Assembly: GCA_013397695.1 (NCBI GenBank)
Contig: VYZI01000347.1
Location: 364,101-428,100, forward strand
Direction: 5' to 3'
Source of the DNA: Centropus unirufus
Taxonomy: Eukaryota > Chordata > Aves > Cuculiformes > Centropidae
DNA: 64,000 nucleotides
Both the position numbers and the translations under genes were made by a program. The notes beneath the pieces were generated by a model. The model saw only the letters and a list, made by a program, of their open reading frames with translations. It searched no databases and was not told the DNA's origin. This document shows, one piece after another, positions 1 to 10,900 of the stretch; within the stretch, counting starts at the first letter, position 1, and each line of letters opens with the position of its first letter.

Positions 1-419
1 GAGATCAGGACTTCTGAGACTGTTCTATTTCCATCGACTTCAGGCTTGCAAGTCTTTGTTTTTCATCTTCCTCTAACATTATTTTAATTAAAACAAAACA
101 AGTCAGAAAATCCCCCATTTCAGCGAAGCAAGGTCCCAGATAGCCTTGTCTCTTTGTCTTTGCTTACTGGGTCCTCCTAGGAGTTGGGTCTCCAATTTAA
201 AAGTGTGTTGTATTCATGTGAGGGGAGAAAGGAAATTTCCAGGCTGCCAGTTTTCCCTTGAATATCTCTGTTGGGAATCGCTCTGCAGAGAAGAGCAAAT
301 TTTCTGTAGAAGAAAGAATAACTGCCATCTTCTTAATCCATGTATCCTCCTCTGGCATCTGAGCAAATCGGACAGGATAACATGCTGCCCATGCGGGAAA
401 GCAGAAGAGAGTCAAACAA
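1..419. other. Noncoding stretch, no gene seen
   Basis: Ordinary unique-looking sequence with no recognisable exon. The short open frames crossing it resemble no protein family I know and overlap each other on both strands, as chance frames do. Confidence 0.5.
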
Positions 420-655
420 TCATAGAATCATAGAATGGTTTGGGCTGGAAGGGACCTCAAAGCCCATCCCGTTTCAACCCTCTGCTACAGCACACGCACC
501 TTCCACTGGATCAGGTTGCTCAAAGCCTCATCCAACCTCACCTTGAACCTCCCTGCCCTCACAGGGAAACATATCTTCCTGATATCTCGATCTCCCCTCT
601 TTCAGCTCTTTCATCGTTGCCCTGCACTCCCTGATCAAGGGCTCCAGGAGGTCCT
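420..655 (-). repeat. CR1 LINE fragment, 3' end, antisense
   Basis: The block opens with two copies of the CR1 terminal octamer in antisense form (tcatagaa) followed by the typical tail (tggtttgggctggaagggacc). The antisense 3'UTR follows, including the conserved ttgctcaaagcctcatccaacct segment. The usual middle section (the stretch normally reading ccagggatggggcatcc) is missing, so the copy is internally deleted as well as 5' truncated. Its 5' boundary is indistinct and lies within about 20 bp of the telomeric array that follows. Confidence 0.85.
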
Positions 656-671
656 CGTGGTGGCCTCGGTA

Positions 672-713
672 TTAGGGTTAGGGTTAGGGTTAGGGTTAGG
701 GTTAGGGTTAGGG
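672..713 (+). repeat. Interstitial telomeric repeat, (TTAGGG)7
   Basis: Seven perfect tandem TTAGGG units lie inside the chromosome, directly after a truncated CR1 fragment, and end abruptly in unique sequence. The lack of divergence between units suggests a recent origin or maintenance. Short interstitial telomeric arrays like this are usually explained by repair of a double-strand break with telomerase or telomeric DNA, or less often by an ancient fusion. With only seven units the repair explanation is simpler. Confidence 0.95.
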
Positions 714-2289
714 ATCTCAGCTCGTTTTCCATCTTTCCTGTCAGCAAGCCCACAAGGTCTGCAGATGTCCACAATCCTGTAGGATTTGCTCACACCAGCA
801 GCTTGTTGTCTCGAGCACAGGCATGTCTGAATAGGTAAAGGGGAAAGGATTAAATCTGATTCCCGACTGTCACGCAAACTCCCAGCTGCTTTACAGAACC
901 AGTCGTGTAGCTCCAGAGATAAATAAGAGCAGAGAGACAGAAGTAAGGAGGAAGGGAGGAGATTTGAGATGAGATGGAAAGCCAATGAAGCAGGGAAATG
1001 CAGACAAGCCCGTTCTGGATGGCAGGAGGTATAGAAGTTTCTCATCCCACCTCTGGCCAAATTGCATGGAGGCACAGAGAACAAGCGGTCACTTGATGAA
1101 ATTAAAGGGCATTACATGCAGAAAAGAAGAAATGCTTCTCTGCACAGGATGCAGTCAGCCTGTAGAACGTGCTGCTGGGAAAGTCAGACAGGTAAATACT
1201 AAGGCTGGCTTTTGATAAGGGTATGATCACCGTGTGATTATCAATAACATGCAGAGCAGTGGCAGGTAACTTGAGGGTAATCAAATTCCAGAGCTTCCTA
1301 GGATAAGTCATCCCAAACAGAGTCAGCGGGACAGGATAACCTTGGGATGTAATTGCTCAGACAAATCCCTCCATTAACTGGGAGCCTAGCAGGGGTGTTG
1401 CCATCTGCAGGAATGGACATGGATTCCTGCTGGAGAGCAGGCCCTTGCTGCACCACCCACTGCTTATGCTGCTTCTCCATGACTTTGGTGCTGTTTGTGC
1501 TCATCAATTATGCTGTTCCTCTCTTCAGCTGGGTGTTCAAATCTGAGGATTTCTTCCTTTGTATGGTCACGAAAGAAGTGAAGTCATGTGCATCCCTACC
1601 CATGCTCCTGATGGATTGCTGAAGGTCACGGCTAGGACAACCTGCACTTACTTCATGCAGGGCTGCTGTTATCTGCCCAGTTCAATTAAGAGGAGTCTGA
1701 GAGGAGAGCAGCTGGGGTTGTAAAATCCCCCGTTGCTCAATAACCCATCCTCCTGCCCCATACATTTTATTTGATTCCCCACCCTTCTCTGAGAGCCCTG
1801 ACATTCCCCAAAATGTATTCAGTGTATTGAGACCTTCAGCTCCCCCACCCTTCCTCACAAGGATCTTTGGGCTGTTCTGGGAATTTAGCAGGTTGGAATT
1901 AACAGGAACAACAAAAATTACATCAATTGCATTTGGGAAACACTAAACATGATTTTTCAAGAGATGAGAGGGAAATTCCTTCTCTTCCTTTCTAGTCTTC
2001 TGCCTTCATTGGTTACAAGAACATTTTCTGCTCATATTGACTTTTGCACCAATGTTTGACCACCCTCAAGCTCTGATGTGAGGCAGACCTTATTCCTGTA
2101 GGAATGCTAGCCAAATGTTCCCAACGACACAGGCAACACTGGGCTCAGCAGGAGCTGCAGCACAACAGCTATGGACCAGCTAGCAAGAGGCATCCCAGCA
2201 CCCATGTCCAACCCTAAATAAAAACACAGCAGTTGGAGCGTTTTATTTGGGAAGTGAGGAATGCAGATTCATTGGGAACTTGCTTAGCA
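714..2289. other. Noncoding stretch, no gene seen
   Basis: No exon-like frame and no recognisable repeat. Open frames on both strands overlap and match no known family. Confidence 0.45.
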
Positions 2290-2412
2290 ATCATAGAATA
2301 GTTTGGGTTGGAAGAGACCATAAGGACCATCCAGTTCCAGACTCCCCATGGCAGGGACACCTCCCACTAGATAATGCTGCTCATGGCCCCATCTAACCTG
2401 GCCTTGAAGAAA
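2290..2412 (-). repeat. CR1 LINE fragment, 3' end, antisense
   Basis: Begins with the antisense tail (tcatagaatagtttgggttggaag), runs through ggcagggacacctcccactaga and ends in the ccatctaacctggccttgaag segment. About 120 bp of the CR1 3'UTR remain. It is more diverged than the copies at 39 and 54 kb. Confidence 0.85.
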
Positions 2413-4259
2413 CTTGAGTTCAGAGAAGACATGGATAAAACACTGCTGTGTCTTCTGAAGCCACCTCCTATGCAATAAGAACTGCAAAATTCAGATGCTA
2501 TAAAGAAGGAAAGAGAGAAAAGCGCCAGGAGAATGAATGGAAGCATGCTGGGCGAGGGGCTAGCCACTAGAGCAGTGGAGTGGAAGCTGGTGTGAAGTGG
2601 CCAGAGGGCTGAGGGACACAAGCATCCTGCATGCATCCTCCATCTTCAGCTGGAGGAACAGGTGAGGAGAACATGGGGCTTTTTGTTGTGCGCTTGCATC
2701 AGTCGCTACCTCTTCACTTCTTAATGCAGCAAGGCTAAAGGCTGCAAATCCCATCTGGCCAAGACTCCAAGGAGTCCAACTCTTCACTGGGAAAGGCAAA
2801 ACCAGTTACCAACAATCTGCTGCTGAGAACACACAGCTTGGCAGAGAGGGACAGAGAAACCCATTCCTTCTGGAACAACACTGTCATACCATCATGTAAC
2901 CGGCTCCTGTAATTGTCCTCCTCTTGTCTAGTAAGAGTCATAACACAATATGTAATCCTGTTGTCCAATACATGGCCTCAAGGATCTTAATGATAACTTT
3001 GTTTTTATTCCATGTGACGGCAAAGGAAGTAGATGGGGTATGAGGAATCTCTAGATCGGATATAAGGAATTATATAGTCTGGATCATATCCTTTACCATG
3101 GTCTTCCCATTTGGCTTGGGGACCATATATCACTACAGACCAAAGTCCAGAACTCAGCGTTGGGAAGGGAGGGAGGGTTTGGTTTTATCCATTTGCCACT
3201 CTACTTAGGTTACGTTTAGTAATTGGGCCTCCTTTCCCAGAAGCAGCACCAAAAATCATCCCCGGGACAAAACTCCCCCATGCAAACTAACAAAACAACC
3301 ATAAAGAGAGGTCTTGTTTTATGGCTTGCTCCATTGATATCGCAGCATTCTGCCTATGTGGGCATATTTTCTAACACATTATGCAAAAACAAGTCAGGGA
3401 AGATGCTGAGGATTGTAATTTTCTAATTTAATTCTGCCATTTCCAGTAATGGAAAGCCATACCATGGCTATTCATCTTCATAAGTGACAGATGCATTTCA
3501 TTAAAACTTCCTTAAATAATTTCTCATGGCACTTGAAGGAGGAAAAAAAGGAGTGAGAAGAGATCTATTTTGTAAGCACACCCGCATCGATGTTTGGAGC
3601 GCTGTTAAACACGCAAATGATCTATGACATCGCATTAAAGAGGTCAAGCAAAAAGGCATTTGTCTGGTGGTTTTTGAAATGTTGATGCCTGTTGAATACA
3701 TCGTGGAACAATCTGACGTTGATGGCTGCTGGATGAAAGTACGCTAATAATATCGCCGTACGGTGGAATAATGACTGCCACTGGGGAGGAGCCCAAAGGC
3801 AGACACTTCCCCTCCAGGCAGCGCTGCAACGCTGCCATTGGGGAGCGCAGGAGGATGTGGTCGCTGTGCAGCAATTGGCTCTGCAGAGCAATTTGGCCAA
3901 GAAATGAAGAATTCTGTATGTTGAAACTGCAGTTAAATGAGCAGAGTTACGGGGTAGGTGAGTGTTCCCCTGGTTTTCCTTCTGTGCCAGACAAGTGACA
4001 GCAATAAAATCTCTTTTGAAGAAATTTGTATCCCGTAGTGATGCACTTCTAAAGGGTAGATGTTCCATGTAAGATCCTAGTCTTGCATACAGGAGATGCA
4101 AGGAAGCAACAAAAGCATAGGGGAAGGGAGAGGTGCAGGGGAGATCCTGTGCCTCTTTTCTGTTGTCCTCGTACTCCATACAGCTTAGGGAAGCATGAAG
4201 GCAATAGTTCCCAGAGGGCTATCAGGTCAAGGAAAATTGCTGATGCATATGAATCATTC
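2413..4259. other. Noncoding stretch with a candidate conserved element
   Basis: No gene is recognised. The most notable part is 3583-3762, treated separately, where CpG dinucleotides are retained in otherwise AT-leaning DNA. A 185-residue open frame on the minus strand (3622-4179) covers the same DNA but resembles no family and is probably a chance frame kept open by composition. Confidence 0.4.
3583..3762. promoter_or_regulatory. Candidate conserved noncoding element (CpG-retaining)
   Basis: Eleven CpG dinucleotides fall in about 180 bp of DNA that is not GC-rich, including the cluster atatcgccgtacgg near 3752-3765. Methylated bulk vertebrate DNA loses CpG, so retention without a GC-rich island suggests selective constraint or germline hypomethylation. 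It is not a classical promoter island. Function is inferred only, and no specific factor site dominates. Confidence 0.3.
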
Positions 4260-4960
4260 CCCTCACCCACATAAGCCCACAGTCACAGAGGCATCCACAA
4301 AACAGACCATCAGTCACTGAAAAGAATGAGGATTTACTTAGCCACTCCAACAAACAAATAACAGGTTTGGATGGCAATCAGGAATATTGATACACAACTT
4401 CCTTAAGAATTCCTAAGTTCCCCAAACAAGCCCTTAGGAAGACAACCCAAAATGTACTCAGACCCTCAGTCACAAAATATCTACTTTCAAGGGTACAGTA
4501 CCCAAAAATGGAATCACTAACCCAGAGGGGTGAGGGCTCCCTCAAGGCTGTATCCAGAGGATAGTATCGCTCACCCAGAGGAGGGTGAGGGTATGCCATC
4601 CCAGAGAAGTTACCATGGACAGCATCCTAATCCAAGAGGAGAGCTCTACCTGCTGCTCCATGGAGAGACACTCAAAGGGGTTCTCTGGAAGGACCCTGTT
4701 TTCCACCATACTCCTGTGGTCACTCCAATTGGCTGGGGATCCACACCTCCTGGGATTGTGCACCTGCAAGAGTTTTCAGCCTCCTCCTCCCCATGGCATC
4801 AGGCGTGGGGATGTGGGCGGAACAGGGAATGGGGGTTTCAACAGTCAGGAAGCCCCGGTCTTTGTGTCTTTGGCCCGCTTGGTGCTTGTCAGGTCCTTTA
4901 TAGACCATAATCTTTATTGGGTCCCTATCACAGTGGTGACACCACACATAAGACACCATG
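4260..4960 (-). repeat. Possible LTR-like or other interspersed repeat, unclassified
   Basis: Read on the minus strand the block carries, in order, an ACCCAATAAAG signal (about 4918-4928), a CTATAAAGG box (about 4901-4909), a G/C-rich middle and an AT-rich end (about 4325-4400) with TTATTTGTTTG followed by GTAAATCC. A small internal duplication is visible: aacccagaggggtgaggg (about 4519-4536) recurs as cacccagaggagggtgaggg (about 4573-4592). This arrangement and the absence of any coding signal suggest a decayed mobile element. I could not place it in a named family, and no retroviral protein is recognisable. It could also be unique DNA. Confidence 0.25.
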
Positions 4961-7900
4961 CAGAAGAAGATGGGACCAAGAGGTTCAGAGGCAACACTGT
5001 CAGGATGTGCTCCTCGATTTAAAATAACATTTTAATATAGGGGCATGGCAAAAAGAGACAGATTGGCAAAGGGAGCCTTGTCCATCTCACCAGCCCATCA
5101 CCCAGTCGAGTGACTGCTGTCCAGGTGAGCTGTTGAGAAAGAACTCACCTCTAGAACAAAGAAGGATGCTGGGGTATGGATGGAGGAGTTTTCATGGTCT
5201 GCAGACATGGCTGTTCTCAATCCATGGTCCCCTTGTTGGGGGTCCAGGGCTGTCACATGAGCTGGAAGTGTGCCTGCAGCTCCAGTTGCCAGCCCCTGGC
5301 TCCCTGACTGTTTGTCCTCAGCACCTTTCCCTGACTCTGCATTTGCTCTCAGCTCAACTGAGCAAACAAACCCAAGTGAATAAGCTCTTCAAGAATGATG
5401 CCCTCTTTGCGGTTTGTGACTCTCGCAATCCTTCCTCACTGTTGCTCCAAACTGCTCACTGAACACACTCCATTTGTTATTTTTCCCAGCGGAGGTTGTG
5501 GACAAGGAAGTCACAGCAACTACCAGAGCGATGTAAATCAGCATGGACCAGACAGGCGACCTCTGACTGACTCTGACTGAAAAAAGTCACCTTCTCAATG
5601 GGAACATTAGCAAATGAGCCAAAGCTTGCTTCCTCCCGTGATGCTGAAATGATTGGTTTCCATACAGAGTCTTCTTGATGCTTTTCAGACAGGCAGGTCC
5701 CCTGAGTTTGAAGCAGCATCACCCACGGCTTGGTCTAAGAGCCCACACTCTGAAGCCAGGGTCTGCCCCCTCCCTCCAGCCTGGAACCTGCTATGAATTT
5801 CAGGGCAACTACAGTCCAGCACCCTTTGTCATCCACCAGGAATCTGCACCCCATTGAACATTCCAGCTCTAAAGGTATTTCATATCATGGTCATTCTGAA
5901 GCCTGTTTCCCAACTAGCACTGGTTTGCCAGATACTGGACCTCAATCAGTGCAAGGAGTTTGGCACGTAAATAGGGCCAGCAGACATGAGCCTCCCCACT
6001 CCTCTTCCTCCCTGCTCCTGAAGCTGGTCCCTATTTGTGTGTTATGGCAATGCTGTGTGAGAAGGTGAAACAGAACTCCTGCAGGCCCTTTCCCAAGCCC
6101 TGTTTTCTGGTGTTATTACTACTGAGGCTTAGTCATCTCAAATTCAGCACCGTCGCCACTGAGTCACGGTGGCAAGCAGCTCCGGTTAGCGTGGAATGCC
6201 AGGGGATGAGCCTCCCTGTTTGGGCAGAGAGCGATGGTGAGAGGAAGCCACACAGAGAGCGGCTCAGGGGAGCCCGGCTGGCAGCAGGAGCTGCTGTCAG
6301 CTCATCAATAGCGCCAGGCTCCAGAGGAGGCTGAGCTTCCTTACTCATGCGCTGGTGTTCGGAGCATGACTCAACCGGTTCACAGCACACAGCACTCGCA
6401 GGCCAGCCACACGGCACGTCTTTCATCTCTGCCAGTTGGGCTGTTCCTGCCACTGCCTCTGCCTCTCCCCTTCTGCGCTGTGCAGGTGATGAGTAGGGCC
6501 GACGTTCATCCTTCCTTAATGGTTACCGAGACGCAAGAGACAAGGAAGAATTTCCCTCGCAGTTAATATCTGGCCACTCTGTGGAACCCATCAAACTCGG
6601 AGGAAGTAATTGAAGTTGTTTGCACTCATGCAGAATGGAAAAGACAAAAGTAGAGGAAATTGCTTGTTATTTTGCTCGCAGCACCATAGCTATGATTGCT
6701 CTCTTGCTGGATGAGATTCCTTTAGAAGCAATGGATTTGACGTAAAGGATAAAGACGCCAGTTGTGTTTTATTTAGTTTGTTTGGTTTGAAAAATTCTTT
6801 CGATGCTGCCCCTGATCCATAAAGCCAATGCTTTTGCATAGAAGAACCCTGCCCCTGGAAAAATGAGGCGCTGTTGGCCCACCTGAACTCACTGCTCTGG
6901 CAGCTTTGCCTGTTGGACATTTAGAAGTGAGGAGGGTTGCTGAGAGCTCTTAGGGGCCTGAAACACACTGAAGAGAGCACAGTTTGGGTCAGAGAATGTT
7001 CATTTAAGTTAAAATGTAACTCTCCAACAGGAATGGCTGGTGTGCACTTTTGTGGACTGTTTGGACTGGCCAATAATGGCCATTTGGCAAAGGCTGAGCA
7101 CAGGCAGCAAATACAATCAATAAACTCTCCCAAGCATCAAATCTCTACCTGTGAGGGGACAGACTGGTCCAGCCTCCCAGGACCAGGGATCCCCAAGGCG
7201 GCACAGGACCGTCTGAACACACCTACAGTCCATATTTCCTGGAATTCCCCATGGAGATTGCTGCAGCAACAGTCTTTTCCAAGACCAAAGTCCCTAAGAG
7301 GCAACCACAAAACTGAAACAGTGCAGGAAATAAAGTCATCCTGAGAACTACTTCCACATGACCCAGGCATGCCAAGAATTGAGCCTGGTACCTCTGCCTT
7401 GATTCCCTATAACTGCTGTGAATTGCCTTCCTGTTGAGATATAGGTTCATGCAGCTGTGCCTAAAACTGAGACATGAAGGAACTCCATGCTTCACCAAAC
7501 TCCCCGCACATGGGAAGCTCCTGACAGCTCTCCTGCCACCCATGTCCCAGCCTGAGCAGAGTGTGGCAGTGCTGCAATGAGTCAGGACATGCAAGACCAG
7601 ATCTTCAGGTGATGTAAATCCATGCAGAACCACGATCTTCAAGGCATGTGGTGCTTAGAATGCACATCAGTGAGAGCAGCATGGACAAGCAGAGTGCTGA
7701 ACCTCTATTCCTCTGTTAGTTATTTTATTATCACTGCCCTATAACCACAGCAATCCTCTCAATCTCACCACAAGGCAAAAAACCTTGAATCAATTTGTGG
7801 CATGTGATACATTAAGTTGTGCCTCTGTGTGTGGCACCAACTATAACGGTCCCATCCACAATGACAAGTGATCAGGTTAATGCCGTTGGGCAGTTTTTCT

Positions 7901-10900
7901 TTCCCCAAGTGATGCATTTAGTTTTCTTGTCTGCAAAGCAACAAAGGAAGGACCAGCAAAGGGAATAAAACATCACATTTTTGCTGTTGTTTTGTTTTCG
8001 TAAGATTTCAGTCCTCACTTCTGCCCAGAGCTGCGCATAGACAAGTGATATCCTCATCCAAACGTGATGGGGATGAGACCTGTGTCACAGCTGATGTGTT
8101 TAATCAGGTACCAAAATGAACCTTTTATGAGTGTCCAAGCCATTTTACATGAAAGTGAGCAAGCTCACAAAAGTGACAATTTCAATGCAAGATATTTTTT
8201 TTATTAAAATATGATATTATTTTTAATTTATGTGGGAAATCAAATGTAACAATGCTGCTCAGGGTTCTGAAATTGTCTGTTTGTCCACAGAACTGAGGGT
8301 CAGGTAGATGTATCAGATGGCACATGAGGAAATGCAGAGCAGAGTACCTGAGATCCAGATTTTATGCCAGGACTTGCCTTTTCAGGCACAGCATTGTCTG
8401 TGAGGTTTTAAGGGCATCCATGGGGATATACACTCAGTGTTTCCATGATGATACATGTGGAAACAGCTCCTCTCAAATCTGCCCCCACTTACATCAGTTA
8501 AAATATTGACTCTGACCCTGGGATTTGTTTCTTCCTTCCCTTACCTGTTATCTTTATTCAGTGCATAGAATTGAGGGAGTTAAGGTTTCTGTTTTCACCC
8601 CTGCAGGGCCCATTTTTAAAAGTCATCTTGTCCCTCCCTCATTCACTGCCTTTGCCCTCCCTCCTTCCTCTATTCAGTCAGACTCCATTTTTCCTCCAAT
8701 CACTCTGCACAACCTTGCATCCTGCATCCTGACCTTTCCTATGCTACCCTTTGGATTGCCAGCTCTGGCCATTACATTAGCAACACACAATTACACCCTC
8801 AAGGTAGGCTCAAGTGCAGCTCCTACCTCCACATAAACGCCTTAATGAATGGAAAGATGCTGATGCATGTTTGAAGTATGTTTTCAGCTCACGTCTTAGA
8901 GAAGGGGGATTCTGCAGAGACTTCAGCCTGTGGGTAGCAATGGGAGCAATCTCCACGTGCTCCTGTTCCAGCAGAGTGCCCTGCCTGGTGCTGTTCTCTC
9001 AAGTGCCCATGCAGTACAGATTTTCTAGCAGTGGCTGCCACACCGTATGGCATTGTCACAGGTGGCTGTCACTGTCAGAGAGCTCAGATGGGGAGCTCGG
9101 GGTCGGCGTGAGGACGTGGTTCTTCCAGAATAAGCGTGCCTAGTGAAGTGTTTGATCAATCTTACCTTTGGTACGCAGCACCATTCTGACACACTATGGT
9201 TCAGCAGTGTCTGTTGCTCTTTTTGGGAGTGTGATGCAGCCACTAAAGCACCTACTCCTTATTTTCCCTTTTTTTTCTTATTTCTTTCAGAATTCAACAT
9301 ACAATTCCGAAATTCTGTGAAATTGGCAGCTCAGGACCAGTTTTATTCAGCTGCAGTAAGAGGTGTGCAGCCCCACAGAGAAGTTGTCACCATGTGCATG
9401 ATGGATGCTGTCACAAACTGAACGACCTGTGTCATCTGCTGGGCTTTGCTGTCACATTTTGTCTTTGGCCTCCTGACAGCTGACCTCTCCTTGCCTGGCT
9501 ACACCCATCCTGCTTTAATATCATGTCCAGCAAGGGGTCCAGGAATGCCAGTGGAATTACTGTTAAGATTCCCCTCAATATTAGCCCAAGCTGTGAGTAC
9601 AAGTATCTGCTCATCGATGGCAGCAGGTTCCTGGGGTTTGGGTCTGACATCACAAGGCAGCCTTAGCTGCCCAACACTCCCTCTGTGTCAATGAGAACCA
9701 TGAAGGTCACCTCCCTCGTGGACCTTGGGGATTTTGATTGGATTCCTATCCAAGCCCATCCAAGAAAGGCATTTGTGAACTATCTTGCAATTCTGGTATA
9801 AAAAATTCGCTCTCAATCCTAAATCTCAGCTAAGCCCACTGCTTAGGGAAAGCCTGCTCATTTCACTCCCACAGGTGTCCACTTCCAGTAATCCTTGATG
9901 CAGAATGTCTGGATGGTTGCATATGATGATATAAAATAGGATGCAGGGCTCTTACACGAAAGAACAGAGGAACTGAAAGCTCATTGTGCTCTAACTACAA
10001 CTTTGCACATTTCTGACTCTCATTCTGCCTCCCTTCTCCATTCCCCCTTAATGTCCCTGTAACTGCTGGAAGAGGAAAAATCCAGGTTGGATGCAAGAGT
10101 AAGGCACTGTTTGACATCTTCACATCAGGAAGCTCTGACAGTGACTGCTACTGCTCCCCAGTGTTTGATCCCAGGCCTCCCACACATGGCAAGATACAGG
10201 AAGCTAAGCACCTTGGAGGCCAGAATGGTAAGAAAAAGAGCTCCCTGATGAGGATGCAGGAGCCGTGAGTCAGGCGTGAGCAAGACCCAAATTGCTGTGA
10301 ACAAGGCACTGGCTGAGCAACAGCCCCTTAATGATGGGCATAGTCAGCACAGCCCTCACATTAAACCAGCCAACACCTCAATTTTCCAGGAGCCATGGTA
10401 TGACTGTGCCATTCAATTGCTTGCATTAAGGCCCATAAATATCACCATTCTTTTTACTGACAATAGCCTTAACACCTGGCATACTTTGCAAAAGACAAGA
10501 GGCTCTTCTCACTTGTTATTTCAGTCAGTAAAACAATACTATCTCCTGCTTCACACGTCACTTTTCACTTTGAAATCCCATCATTCTCATCAATGATCAG
10601 GCTGTATCACGCAGAAAGTGTCAGAGAATGGAGGCAGCACCTGTGTTCCATGCTCTGAACACTTGATCAAAACAGAGTGAGGATGAGATCCCCACACAAG
10701 CTCTGCCTTGGTGTCAGAAGGGCACTGCTCGCCTGTATGCGTTAGGGTACAGAGGCCTCTGCACAGACTGAACATAGATGTTTAGAGCCCCTGTTCCCTT
10801 CCATAGCGCAGCTCATTGGAGGCTTTACCTGTGGGGGCGAGACATAGAGTCCGTCGTTAGTAGTAGAAAGAGCTGCCTTTGCTCTTCCAGTAACTTCATC

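Noticed and set aside
559..1084. Frames containing repeated TLTLTL or NPNPNP translations
   Set aside because: These are translations of the TTAGGG array, not protein repeats.
3622..4179. A 185-codon minus-strand frame over the CpG-retaining element
   Set aside because: No recognisable domain. The CpG retention is better explained as noncoding constraint, though a codon-level conservation test would settle it.
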